64,000 nt of DNA, taken from contig CP091278.1 of NCBI GenBank assembly GCA_021650895.1, forward strand, positions 2,075,659-2,139,658, read 5' to 3'. Made by a program: the position numbers and the translations under genes. This document shows, in pieces, positions 28,187 to 37,267 of this stretch (positions are counted from its first letter, which is position 1; each line of letters opens with the position of its first letter). The DNA comes from Candidatus Jettenia sp. (GTDB lineage: Bacteria > Planctomycetota > Brocadiia > Brocadiales > Brocadiaceae). The notes under the pieces are model-generated. The model saw only the letters and a program-made list of their open reading frames with translations, was not told the DNA's origin and ran no database searches.

Positions 28187-29374
28187 ATGGAGATTACGGC
28201 ATCAAAGAGGTTGCAGTCCATTGGTGCGTATGCCTTCGCAGAAGTTGATAAAGAAGTTGAAAAGTTAAAAACGATGGGTATAACCCCCATTGATTTTGGA
28301 GTTGGAGACCCTACGGTACCAACGCCTGAGATTGTACGTAAGGCGGCACAAAAAGGAATATCACTACGTAAATCATCCGGCTATCCTAGCTATATTGGCG
28401 CACTTGAATTCCGGCAAGCTATTGCCCAGTGGATTCAAAAAAGATTTGGTGTGCAGATGGATCCGGCCACAGAAATCTCATCAACCATTGGTTCAAAAGA
28501 AGCTGTATTTAATTTTCCTGAGGGAATTGTCAACCCGGGCGACTATGTGATTATACCCTCTCCTGGCTATCCACCCTATACGCGGGGTACTTTGTTTGCC
28601 GAAGGTATTCCCTATTATGTACCACTTCTTGCTGAAAATAAGTTTCTCATAGACTTGAAGTCCATTCCGGAAGAAATCTGCAGGAAGGCAAGGATTCTCT
28701 GGATTAATTATCCGAACAGTCCCAGTGGGGCTGTAGCTCCTTTGTCGTATTTAAGAGAAGTTGTAGAATTTGGTAAAAAATATAACATCATTATTGCCTC
28801 AGATGAGGCCTATAGCGAGATTTATTTTCAAGAGGCTCCTCATAGTATCCTGGAGGTTACCAGGGAAGGTGTTATCGTATTTAATTCCTTCTCTAAGAGG
28901 AGCGCCATGACTTGCTATCGGATTGGCTGGGTTGCCGGTGATAAGCGGATTATCGATATATTTAAAAAGGTAAAAACCAATATTGATTCTGGTACGGCCA
29001 CATTTATTCAGGATGGAGCTATTGCCGCCCTCAGTGATGAGACCCACGTGGAAAAGATGAGAGCGGAATATAAAATCAAAAGAGACTTGCTGGTTGATGC
29101 ATTTCACTCTATCAATTTCCCAAGTTGTACCCCGGAGGCTACCATTTATTTGTGGCAAAAGGTACCTCAAGGCATGAGTTCTGTAGACTTTGCCAGGAAA
29201 CTGCTTTCGCCTGATATTGCTATTGTAACGACTCCGGGTGCATGGATTAGTGATAAGACAGAAAATGGATTAAATCCCGGTGAGGAATATGTACGTTTTG
29301 CCCTGGTACCAAGCATTAAAAATACCAGGGAGGCAGCACGGCGAATTAGAAAATTATTACCAAAGGTCTTATAA
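28187..29374 (+). CDS. class I/II aminotransferase, LL-diaminopimelate aminotransferase-like
   Basis: This 395-residue PLP enzyme has the fold-type I pattern: IDFGVGDPTVPTPE near the N terminus, SSGYPSYIGALEFRQAIA, WINYPNSPSGAVAP, ASDEAYSEIYF and the PLP-binding Lys in FNSFSKRSAMTCYRIGW. The substrate-contacting Arg lies in EEYVRFALVPS. The pattern fits DapL-type enzymes, which convert tetrahydrodipicolinate directly to LL-DAP in lysine/peptidoglycan synthesis, as in other Planctomycetes. An aromatic or aspartate aminotransferase is an alternative, given the aroF neighbour. GGATGATG precedes the ATG. Confidence 0.8.
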   Translation: MEITASKRLQSIGAYAFAEVDKEVEKLKTMGITPIDFGVGDPTVPTPEIVRKAAQKGISLRKSSGYPSYIGALEFRQAIAQWIQKRFGVQMDPATEISSTIGSKEAVFNFPEGIVNPGDYVIIPSPGYPPYTRGTLFAEGIPYYVPLLAENKFLIDLKSIPEEICRKARILWINYPNSPSGAVAPLSYLREVVEFGKKYNIIIASDEAYSEIYFQEAPHSILEVTREGVIVFNSFSKRSAMTCYRIGWVAGDKRIIDIFKKVKTNIDSGTATFIQDGAIAALSDETHVEKMRAEYKIKRDLLVDAFHSINFPSCTPEATIYLWQKVPQGMSSVDFARKLLSPDIAIVTTPGAWISDKTENGLNPGEEYVRFALVPSIKNTREAARRIRKLLPKVL

Positions 29375-29382
29375 AGAAAAAA

Positions 29383-29511
29383 TTCACCGCAGAGGCAAAA
29401 ATATTCAATAGTATTGTAGGGACAGGTTTTAAACCTGTCCCTGCTCTTAGAAAATATCTGTTATTCATAATTTTCTTATTTCTCTGCGTCCTCTGTGCCC
29501 TCTGCGGTGAA
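29383..29511. repeat. nested inverted-repeat element
   Basis: Outer arms TTCACCGCAGAGG (29383-29395) and CCTCTGCGGTGAA (29499-29511) enclose an inner palindrome with half-site GACAGGTTT (29416-29444). It fills the gap between the aminotransferase and trpS. Confidence 0.7.
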
Positions 29512-29528
29512 AATAATAGGATAGTCTT

Positions 29529-30506
29529 ATGAAAAAGCGTTTATTTAGTGGAATTCAGCCTAGTGGTGATGTGCATATTGGCAACTACTTAGGAGCCATT
29601 AAGAATTGGGTACGACTGATTGATCAGTATGAGTGTATCTTTTGCATTGTAGACTATCATGCAGTTACTATTGAATACAATCCGGGAGATATGCAAAAGA
29701 GAATCCTGAATGCAGCAGCAGTCAATATTGCATCTGGCTTGGACCCTGACCGATGCATTGTTTTCGTTCAATCATACGTGCCAGAACATACCGAGCTTGC
29801 ATGGATATTAAACACGATAACTCCTATGGGCCATCTGGAGCGTATGACCCAATTTAAAGATAAATCAAAACAGAACGCCGAAAATATTAATGCAGGGTTG
29901 TTTACCTATCCTATCTTGCAAGCTGCTGATATTTTAATTTATAAGAGTGAGGCTGTTCCTGTCGGTGAGGATCAGGTTCAGCATATTGAGCTTGCACGGG
30001 AAATTGTGAGAAAATTCAATGCACGGTATGGAGAAACGTTTCCGGAACCGAAAGAAATCCTTTCTGAAGCCTCACGGATTATGGGGCTTGATGGTAAGGC
30101 AAAGATGAGTAAGAGTCTCGGGAATTACATATCGCTGGTAGAAACGCCTGAATCAATAGGGAAAAAACTCTCGACGGCTGTAACCGATGAGAACAGAAAA
30201 AGGCGCACTGACGCTGGTAATCCTGATATTTGTAATTTATTTACCCTGCACAAGCATTTTTCCAAAAAAGAACAGATTGAGACTATCAATGGAGCGTGTC
30301 GTACTGCTGAGATTGGCTGTGTTGAATGTAAAAAGATTTTGTCGAATAATATGGCTGAAGCACTGACTCCTATTCGTCTGAAATACGAGCAGTTGGTCAA
30401 CGACCAGGATTACCTGTTAAGTATCTTACACACGGGTGCCAGAAGATGTAAGGAAATGGCAGGAGATACTATGAGCGAAGTAAAAAGGAAGATGGGTCTG
30501 ATTTAA
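29529..30506 (+). CDS. trpS: tryptophanyl-tRNA synthetase
   Basis: This 325-residue class I synthetase has the HIGH motif as HIGN in SGIQPSGDVHIGNYLGAIKN and KMSKS in GKAKMSKSLGNYI. The Trp-pocket segment (YPILQAADILIYKSEAVPVG) is present. It charges tRNA-Trp with tryptophan. Length is the usual one. The argS start codon follows directly after its stop (ends 30506, argS begins 30507), so the two synthetases are co-translated. Confidence 0.96.
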   Translation: MKKRLFSGIQPSGDVHIGNYLGAIKNWVRLIDQYECIFCIVDYHAVTIEYNPGDMQKRILNAAAVNIASGLDPDRCIVFVQSYVPEHTELAWILNTITPMGHLERMTQFKDKSKQNAENINAGLFTYPILQAADILIYKSEAVPVGEDQVQHIELAREIVRKFNARYGETFPEPKEILSEASRIMGLDGKAKMSKSLGNYISLVETPESIGKKLSTAVTDENRKRRTDAGNPDICNLFTLHKHFSKKEQIETINGACRTAEIGCVECKKILSNNMAEALTPIRLKYEQLVNDQDYLLSILHTGARRCKEMAGDTMSEVKRKMGLI

Positions 30507-32204
30507 ATGGATTACTTTGTAAAAAGTATCGCATCTTTATTAAAAGAAAAAACAAACCTTCAGGAAGATGAGATAGAAAAACAGATCGAAATTCCACCTG
30601 TCTTGAAAATGGGTGATTATGCATTTCCCTGTTACATCCTCTCAAAAATACTCAAAAAACCGCCCAATATCATTGCTGAAGAATTATCCAAAACAATTCC
30701 TGTTATGCGTCCAATTGTAGAGATAAGGGCTATCGGTCCTTATGTAAACTTCTTTGTGGATAAAGCGATATTCTCAGGAACGGTGTTGAGAAATATAAGT
30801 GAATGGCGGGATAGGTATGGGAGTGGGAATATAGGCAGTGGCAAGACAATTGTTGTTGATTATTCTTCACCAAATATTGCCAAGCACCTTGCCGTTCATC
30901 ATCTCCGTTCTGCATTGATCGGAAACGCAATTTACCATATCTATAAAACCCTTGGGTATCATTGTGTTGGGATTAACCACCTTGGTGATTGGGGGACGCA
31001 GTTTGGGCAATTGATTGTAGCATATAAAAGGTGGGGAAGTGAGAATGCCCATAAGTCTTACACAGTTACCGATCTGAACAATCTTTATGTAAAATTTCAT
31101 CAGGAAGCGGAGAAGAATAAGAGCCTGGAAGACGAGGCAAGGGAATGGTTCAAGAAACTTGAAGCAGGAGACCCCGAGGCGAAAGAGCTATGGCAACACT
31201 TCAAGGATATTAGCCTGAAGGAATTTCAGAAGATCTATGATATGCTCGGAATACATTTCAATGCCTTTATCGGAGAGAGCTTTTATAATACCATGGTCGA
31301 AGATACGATAAAACGGATTAAGGAAAAAGGACTGTCTAGGGTTAGTGAAGAAGCGTTGATTATCGATCTGGAACCTTACAACATGCCTCCATGCCTTTTA
31401 CGAAAAAGGGATGATGCAACCCTCTATGCTACCCGTGATATTGCAGCCGCTGAATATCGGATGATGACCTATAGCTTTGATAAGATGATTTATGTGGTTG
31501 GCGCTGAGCAAAAGCTCCATTTTAGGCAAGTCTTTAAAGCCCTGGAATTAATGGGATATGATTGGGCAAGCCGTTGTGTGCATGTAGACTTTGGTCTTAT
31601 GAAGTTTAAAGATGGTAAGATGTCCACCCGTAAAGGAAAAGTCATTTTATTGGAAGATCTGCTCATTGAAGCCATTGAACGTGTTAGGAAGATTATAGAA
31701 GAAAAAAATCCATCTTTGGAGAATAAAGATACTGTGGCAAAAGAGGTAGGCATTGGTGCTGTTATATTTGCTGATTTAAGCACCAAGCGTAATAAAGATG
31801 TAGTCTTTGATTGGGACACGGTACTCAACTTCGAAGGGGAAACTGGTCCCTATGTTCAATATACCCATGCCCGTCTTTGTAGTATTCTGAGAAAATATGG
31901 TAAACCGGTAACGGTAGATATAAACTATGAATTAGTGAAGGAAGATGAAGCTTTTGCCCTCATCAAGAACCTATCCCAATTTCCCTCTCTTATCCTAAAG
32001 GCTGCAGAATTTTACGAGCCATCGTTGATCTCTAATTACCTTATCGATGTTTGCGGCAATCTGAACAGATTTTATAATACCCACCGGGTTTTATCTGATG
32101 ATGAGGAACTAACGAAGGCTAGAATATTACTAATCGATTCCACCAGACAAGTCATAAAAAACGGTCTGAGTATTCTTGGTATACACTCGCCTGATCGAAT
32201 GTAA
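30507..32204 (+). CDS. argS: arginyl-tRNA synthetase
   Basis: This 565-residue class I synthetase has an N-terminal Add-1 domain, a catalytic Rossmann fold with SSPNIAKHLAVHHLRSALIG in place of the usual HVGH form, and the KMSK-like segment GKMSTRKGKVILLEDLL. A C-terminal DALR anticodon-binding domain (LCSILRKYGK...FYNTHRVL) follows. The first His of HIGH is replaced by Ala and the Gly by His. It is probably functional but diverged, or the alignment is displaced by one residue. It is co-transcribed with trpS. Confidence 0.92.
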   Translation: MDYFVKSIASLLKEKTNLQEDEIEKQIEIPPVLKMGDYAFPCYILSKILKKPPNIIAEELSKTIPVMRPIVEIRAIGPYVNFFVDKAIFSGTVLRNISEWRDRYGSGNIGSGKTIVVDYSSPNIAKHLAVHHLRSALIGNAIYHIYKTLGYHCVGINHLGDWGTQFGQLIVAYKRWGSENAHKSYTVTDLNNLYVKFHQEAEKNKSLEDEAREWFKKLEAGDPEAKELWQHFKDISLKEFQKIYDMLGIHFNAFIGESFYNTMVEDTIKRIKEKGLSRVSEEALIIDLEPYNMPPCLLRKRDDATLYATRDIAAAEYRMMTYSFDKMIYVVGAEQKLHFRQVFKALELMGYDWASRCVHVDFGLMKFKDGKMSTRKGKVILLEDLLIEAIERVRKIIEEKNPSLENKDTVAKEVGIGAVIFADLSTKRNKDVVFDWDTVLNFEGETGPYVQYTHARLCSILRKYGKPVTVDINYELVKEDEAFALIKNLSQFPSLILKAAEFYEPSLISNYLIDVCGNLNRFYNTHRVLSDDEELTKARILLIDSTRQVIKNGLSILGIHSPDRM

Positions 32205-33193
32205 TTAGTATTCACTCTCTTTTGCTTGGGATAATTACTTAAAATTGTGTTGGTAAATCCGTGCATATATAAGTAAGTATAGCCATAGTATCATTACCCA
32301 CCCCTAAATCCCCTCCCAAGAGGGGACAGAGGTGGGTCTTGTTGCAAGTTTCTCCAATTCGATCTATTCACCATAACTTTGCGCAAATATAGTACAATAG
32401 TTATAAGATAATTTAGAAATGAATTCAAATGACATTTGTCATAATAAATTAGGTAAAAATAGAAGTTAGGCCCAAACCTATTGAACCCTATTCAATGGGT
32501 TGAAGCTTCATATACCATTTACTTACCAATACTAGTACACTGTCAACTTAATTTATTATAATAAACTCTCTCGTATGTGTCATTGCGAGGGGTATTTTCC
32601 CGAAGCAATCTCTTTTGAAATATCCAGGGGATTGCTTCGGACACTACCCTCGCAATGACACAGCCCCATGCAGTTGAACCAATACAAATCGTATTATCAT
32701 GAATTATATTGACAGTGTACTAGTTTTCATGAAATACTTTATTTCATAGAAAAGGGGCGTATTAATGTATCATTTCATAGCAGGTTTTCCGAGAATGTAA
32801 AATTCAAAAACCAGGTATTGACATGAAAGGAATTATGACACAAGAATTTGCTAAAACACCTATTCTTGGATAGCCCGGAAAGTCCTCCCTCTCCGTTCTT
32901 CCCCCGGAAAAAAGCTTGCATTCTTCCTCATTTTTGTATTATCATCCTTTTCAAATAAAAAACAATTTCCTATCATCCATTGAAAAGAAGCTTGGCATTA
33001 GATAGGCTTTGAAATGGAACAAGAAGATTTTATGCTGATCCGTATAAGACGACCTGATAACAAGTGCAAAGAGACACAAGTGCCAGTGTCTGAAGTGATT
33101 ATCACGATAGTATTTACCATATCAAAGGTATGTTATATGGACAAAAACCTGTATTCAGTATATTATGTGGATCAATCTAATTAATGTTAGGCA
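32205..33193. other. 989-bp gap with repeats, upstream flank of the integron cassettes
   Basis: No gene is recognised. It holds a palindrome with ACCCACC/GGTGGGT ends and CCCCTC/GAGGGG inside (32296-32337), the nested element at 32531-32724, and an imperfect TTGAACCC/GGGTTGAA repeat near 32480. The first cassette begins at its right edge. No integrase gene or attI site can be supported here. Confidence 0.6.
32531..32724. repeat. 194-bp nested inverted-repeat element
   Basis: Outer arms begin ACTAGTACACTGTCAA (32531-) and end with its complement (about 32702-32724), matching over about 32 bp with a few mismatches. Inside is CATTGCGAGGG...CCTCGCAATG (about 32581-32658), with GAAGCAATC/GATTGCTTC arms. 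It reads as one element inserted within another. Confidence 0.75.
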
Positions 33194-33817
33194 ATGAAAG
33201 GCAACTCAATGGCGAAACTTCGGTCGAATGGCTTTGTACTCGAAATGGCGCTAAGGTGGAATGATAATGAAGGGGTGGTTTATGACCTAACCTTTACCTG
33301 GCAAGGAGTCCCTATAATCAATAACGAAGTGATAAAGAGAGCAAATGACTGGTGGGGGCAAGCGAAGCCGAGCAGCTTTTTCTTTACAGAATACGCCAGA
33401 TTGAGACCGATTCAGTTCTTCAGGGAAATGCTTGATGCAGTTAAGAGCGATTTCTTAGAGCCAGTAGATCCGGATATTCGGATAATCGTCCATCCAATTC
33501 ACGCCTTCCCAGAGGATCGATTAGAAGTTTTATGGGAAGCGGATCATGTAAAGAAAGAAAGAGAAGAACGGGAACGGATGAAAGAAGAGCTTGGAAAACT
33601 ACCTGATGATCTGTTCAAGATCGAGTTTTTCTTGAATATATTCAATTTCAAAGAGTGCGGTGCCTATTCTGGGGATGGCATTACATTTACTTTCCTGGTT
33701 GATAGAGCTGAACTGGAATCCTTTGTTCATCAATTAGAAACTGAGCGAGAAAATATCGTAAGGGAATTTGCAGATAATCCAGAAGGTAATGGGTTGGCAG
33801 ATAAAGATGACCAGTAA
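33194..33817 (+). CDS. integron cassette 1 protein, unknown function
   Basis: This 207-residue cytoplasmic protein starts 1 nt after the core site GTTAGGC. It contains a strand-rich N-terminal half (FVLEMALRWNDNEGVVYDLTF), Trp-containing NDWWGQAKPSSFFFTEYARL, a basic/acidic helix VKKEREERERMKEELGKL and a C-terminal acidic tail. No family is recognised. Base composition is more GC-rich than the neighbouring cassettes. A second ATG at 33209 is an alternative start. The position suggests an accessory or defence-related role, which is only an inference. Confidence 0.7.
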   Translation: MKGNSMAKLRSNGFVLEMALRWNDNEGVVYDLTFTWQGVPIINNEVIKRANDWWGQAKPSSFFFTEYARLRPIQFFREMLDAVKSDFLEPVDPDIRIIVHPIHAFPEDRLEVLWEADHVKKEREERERMKEELGKLPDDLFKIEFFLNIFNFKECGAYSGDGITFTFLVDRAELESFVHQLETERENIVREFADNPEGNGLADKDDQ

Positions 33818-33820
33818 ATT

Positions 33821-33932
33821 GCCTAACGTGCGCATGCAGTCGGACACCAAACCACGAGAGTAAATGTTGGTCGGCATTTCCGCCAAGCTTCTTGGCCGAG
33901 TGGTTTGGTACCGATGATGCGAGGTGTTAGCA
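33821..33932 (+). other. integron attC site 1
   Basis: It begins GCCTAAC, ends GTTAGCA, and is an imperfect 112-nt palindrome: ACACCAAACCAC pairs with GTGGTTTGGTAC, with outer CGCATG/GATGCG pairing. It lies between the cassette 1 stop and the cassette 2 start. Confidence 0.75.
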
Positions 33933-33938
33933 TAAAAA

Positions 33939-34784
33939 ATGAAATATCTAGTAATGTTTGCTCCTGACAGATGGGGAGAATTAGAGAAGTTTTCTCAATT
34001 TTATTCTTCTACTTATCGGTTTAACCATCATACAAGAAGAGCTCTTTCTGGAGCAACAAACCACTTTCACAAAGTAATGACACTTTTTAATTTTGCACAA
34101 AGAATAAAGGCAAACCTCGAAGAAGACAATAAAGAGATAGAGCAACATGGCTATACGCCGGCTATAAGAGGAAAAGAGTTATCAGCAATTATAGAAACTA
34201 TATTTTTAGATTTATACTCCTCAATTGATTGCACAAGACAAGTCATATATTTTATCTTTAAAAATTATCGTGGGGTCTCGGAATCAACTCGTACACTTTT
34301 TGAAAACGCTTCGAAAGATAAAATTGACGAAAGAGTTCCAAAATCAATAAGAATGGCTTTGAAGAATGCTCCTTGGTACAACGAGTTTAGAAAGATTAGA
34401 GATGAGTTAACGCATTCAGACATTGGATCCTGCCATCTTGATAGGAACACAGGAAAAGTATTTTATATGCACAGTGGGCTTGGAACTGTTAGTAAGTCTT
34501 TGGTAATTGAAGATATTTTTGAAAAATTATCAAGTCTGATAAAAGGTGTAGACTTATTTTTGGAACAAGTTTACCATTCTCTTAATTCCCAACTTGTTGA
34601 TAAAGAAGTTGGGCAGATGTGCGGTATCTTTGACGGCAGGATTTATTCTCGCTTTGTAAAACCCAGTGAAGCAAAAGATTTTGATAGCGGAAAATGTGAA
34701 GCATTCCAGTGGTTTGAAAAAGACGAAAATCCAACCTGTCCATTTGTTGATAATTGTGGCGCATATAAAAATTTAAAATGCTAA
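33939..34784 (+). CDS. integron cassette 2 protein: HEPN-like domain with C-terminal Cys cluster
   Basis: This 281-residue protein is mainly helical through residue 200. The segment EFRKIRDELTHSDIGSCH holds an Arg-x4-His motif of the type found in HEPN ribonucleases and toxins. The C-terminal 60 residues carry Cys residues (QMCGIFDG, GKCEAFQWF, NPTCPFVDNCGAYKNLKC) that could bind a metal. No antitoxin gene is adjacent within the cassette. The stop codon overlaps the attC start (TGCTAAC). It could be an RNA-cleaving defence protein; the function is inferred from the motif only. Confidence 0.75.
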   Translation: MKYLVMFAPDRWGELEKFSQFYSSTYRFNHHTRRALSGATNHFHKVMTLFNFAQRIKANLEEDNKEIEQHGYTPAIRGKELSAIIETIFLDLYSSIDCTRQVIYFIFKNYRGVSESTRTLFENASKDKIDERVPKSIRMALKNAPWYNEFRKIRDELTHSDIGSCHLDRNTGKVFYMHSGLGTVSKSLVIEDIFEKLSSLIKGVDLFLEQVYHSLNSQLVDKEVGQMCGIFDGRIYSRFVKPSEAKDFDSGKCEAFQWFEKDENPTCPFVDNCGAYKNLKC

Positions 34785-34836
34785 CAAATCATTCCGGCGA
34801 ATGGGCTGTACCTGCCGCTGAATTTGGTCGTTATGT
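34779..34836 (+). other. integron attC site 2
   Basis: This 58-nt site begins TGCTAAC and ends GTTATGT. The inner arms ATTCCGGCG and CGCTGAATT pair with an unpaired extra base, as in the attC extrahelical-base pattern. The length is typical of attC sites. Confidence 0.8.
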
Positions 34837-34885
34837 GTAAAATAGTGTAAAGTCATAAATAATCGGAATACGGAATCAGGCAAGT

Positions 34886-36490
34886 ATGAATCAACTGACA
34901 TTATTCGGAGAAGAAAAGAAAAAGTTTATCAATTTAAGGGAAGCGGCAAATTGGGCTTCACAATATTTGAACCGCAATATTACAATTTCTAATATTTCAT
35001 ATTTACTCCAGTACGGAAGAATAAAAAAGTATGGAAGTAATGGTAATCCATTGATTAATATCGAAGAATTAAAAGACTATTACGACTCTTATGACAAAGA
35101 GCAACAATGGAAAAGAAAATTAGGGGAAGACCTCAATTGGCACTTATCATTTGTGGAGTACAAAGAATCAGAAAGAACAAAACACGTTCACAGATTACAT
35201 CCGTATAAAGGAAAATTTATCCCTCAATTAGTAGAATATTTCCTCGACTCTCATACCGATGAATTTAAGCAACAAATATATTTTAATAAAGATGATATTG
35301 TCTTGGATCCATTTTGTGGAAGTGGAACAACATTAGTCCAATCAAATGAATTAGGAATGCATGCAATTGGAGTTGATATTTCTGCTTTTAATGCAATGAT
35401 TAGTAATGCTAAAGTTGAGAAGCATAATATCCCAAAGATTAAGGAAGCTACTCGGGAAATCACATTAAAGCTGGAATATTCTCAGAAAACAAAAAGTAAT
35501 ATTGCTTTTGAAGAACATCTACTTGCAGAACTTGCAAAATTTAACTGCAAGTATTTTCCTTCACCAGAATATAAAAGAAAAGTAAGTATGCATGAGATTA
35601 ACGAAAAAGAATATTCAAAAGATAAAGAGCAAGAATTTTTAAGTATTTATAATGACTTAGTTGAAAGATACAAAATTCAAATTAACCAAGATAAAAATAG
35701 CTCTTTCTTGGACAAGTGGTTTTTATCACCGGTGAGAGAAGAAATCGATTTCCTTTTTGATGAATTAAAAAAGATAAACAATACGGATGTTAAAAGAATT
35801 TTAGCAATAATCTTGAGCAGAACCGTTCGTTCTTGTAGAGCGACTACTCATGCTGACTTAGCAACCCTCAAAGAACCTGTCACAACTACATATTACTGCA
35901 AGAAACATGGCAAAGTGTGTAAACCAATATTTTCCATCAAGGGATGGTGGGAAAGGTACACTATAGATACATTGAATCGCCTTAGGCAATTCGATAGATT
36001 AAGGACCGAGACATTCCAAATCTGTTTGACAGGAGATAGCAGAACCATAGATATTTATGAAGAAATCAAAAAGAAAAATCATGATTTTGCAGAATTATTG
36101 CTGAAACAAAAGATTAAGGGGATTTTTTCAAGTCCACCATATGTAGGCCTTATCGATTACCATGAACAGCATGCATACTCATATGAGATATTTGGCTTTG
36201 GCCGAAAAGATGAATTAGAAATTGGTCCTCTTTCTAAAGGTCAAGGGAAAGAAGCAAGAGATTCTTATGTTAAAGGTATAGTAGAATCTCTAAAGAATTG
36301 TAAAAAATATCTTCAAAAAGATTATGATATCTTCTTAGTAGCCAATGACAAATTCAATCTTTATCCCGATATTGCCCTATTGGCTAAAATGAAAATTGTT
36401 AATCGGTTTAAGCGCCCTGTACTCAATAGAGTTGAAAAGGACAGATCGAACGCCTATTCAGAGATAATATTTCATTTAAAGGAAGAATAA
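34886..36490 (+). CDS. type II DNA modification methyltransferase
   Basis: This 534-residue methyltransferase carries the SAM-binding motif DPFCGSGTTLVQSNELG (near 145) and, late in the protein, the catalytic SSPPY in GIFSSPPYVGLIDYHEQH. That motif order is of the beta type (N4-cytosine or N6-adenine). The N-terminal part includes a small helix-turn-helix-like region (NLREAANWASQYLNRN). The stop is immediately followed by the ATG of the restriction nuclease (36490/36491). It protects host DNA from that enzyme. AT-rich codon use supports recent transfer. It is the first gene of integron cassette 3. Confidence 0.9.
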   Translation: MNQLTLFGEEKKKFINLREAANWASQYLNRNITISNISYLLQYGRIKKYGSNGNPLINIEELKDYYDSYDKEQQWKRKLGEDLNWHLSFVEYKESERTKHVHRLHPYKGKFIPQLVEYFLDSHTDEFKQQIYFNKDDIVLDPFCGSGTTLVQSNELGMHAIGVDISAFNAMISNAKVEKHNIPKIKEATREITLKLEYSQKTKSNIAFEEHLLAELAKFNCKYFPSPEYKRKVSMHEINEKEYSKDKEQEFLSIYNDLVERYKIQINQDKNSSFLDKWFLSPVREEIDFLFDELKKINNTDVKRILAIILSRTVRSCRATTHADLATLKEPVTTTYYCKKHGKVCKPIFSIKGWWERYTIDTLNRLRQFDRLRTETFQICLTGDSRTIDIYEEIKKKNHDFAELLLKQKIKGIFSSPPYVGLIDYHEQHAYSYEIFGFGRKDELEIGPLSKGQGKEARDSYVKGIVESLKNCKKYLQKDYDIFLVANDKFNLYPDIALLAKMKIVNRFKRPVLNRVEKDRSNAYSEIIFHLKEE

Positions 36491-37264
36491 ATGCCACTCA
36501 CCGAGGATCAAGTAAAGAAAATTGAGAATACTATCAAGGATAGTCTTAGAAAGAAGTTCCAAACATATAAACCAGAAACGAGCAATATGCCTTTTCACTA
36601 TCGATTATTAGGTCGTGATAGAATGGCTTTATTCTCTTTTATCCATTCTTTGAATACTACATTTGGTACATCTATTTTTGAACCCGTTGCTGAAGCTTTG
36701 GCAAGTTTGAATTTTGAATTTGCACGGAAACAGTATGTTGTTGGTGATTCTATTAGTGAACAAGCCCAATCGGAAATCCAACGTATTATGAATGATCTAA
36801 CAGTGGGAAAAAATCCAAACAAGATAGAAGAAATTGAAAGGATAAGAAGAGTTTGCGATAAGGGTGATATGAACAAGTCGAAAACTGTAAAAGTAGATTT
36901 GTTTGTTCAAGGTTCTGATGGAATAGCTCATTTATTTGATTTAAAAACAGTCAAACCAAATATCAGTAATTTTAAAGATTTTAAGAGAACATTGTTGGAA
37001 TGGATAGCAATTTTTTTAGCACAAAGGCCCAATGCAAAGGTAAACTCATATATTGCTATTCCCTATAACCCATATGAGCCTAAACCTTATGAAAGATGGA
37101 CACTAAAAGGAATGTTGGATTTAGACAACGAGTTAAAAGTTGCAGAAGAATTTTGGGATTTTCTTGGCAATGATGGCACTTATTCAGAATTATTGAATTG
37201 TTTTGAAAGAGCTGGCATAGAGCTAAGACCGGAGATTGATAAGTATTTTCAAAAATTCAAATAA
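36491..37264 (+). CDS. TdeIII-like type II restriction endonuclease
   Basis: This 257-residue nuclease has a PD-(D/E)xK core: KTVKVDLFVQ followed by a strand ending in AHLFDLKTVKP, giving Asp-x(n)-Asp-x-Lys. The overall pattern fits the TdeIII family, for which GGNCC is the site recorded in my memory; this is not checked. It pairs with the methyltransferase that ends one base before it. The stop is 3 nt before the attC-type sequence ACATAAC, so both genes lie in one cassette. Confidence 0.82.
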   Translation: MPLTEDQVKKIENTIKDSLRKKFQTYKPETSNMPFHYRLLGRDRMALFSFIHSLNTTFGTSIFEPVAEALASLNFEFARKQYVVGDSISEQAQSEIQRIMNDLTVGKNPNKIEEIERIRRVCDKGDMNKSKTVKVDLFVQGSDGIAHLFDLKTVKPNISNFKDFKRTLLEWIAIFLAQRPNAKVNSYIAIPYNPYEPKPYERWTLKGMLDLDNELKVAEEFWDFLGNDGTYSELLNCFERAGIELRPEIDKYFQKFK

Positions 37265-37267
37265 AAT

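Noticed and set aside
33065-33100. TGGCACTTGTGTCTC...TTGC on the minus strand, resembling a sigma-54 promoter
   Set aside because: The spacing between the two elements is too long, and no gene lies downstream in that orientation.
33040-33192. A possible attC or attI site upstream of cassette 1
   Set aside because: TAAC occurs near 33058, but the flanks do not form the expected inverted pairing with the sequence before GTTAGGC.
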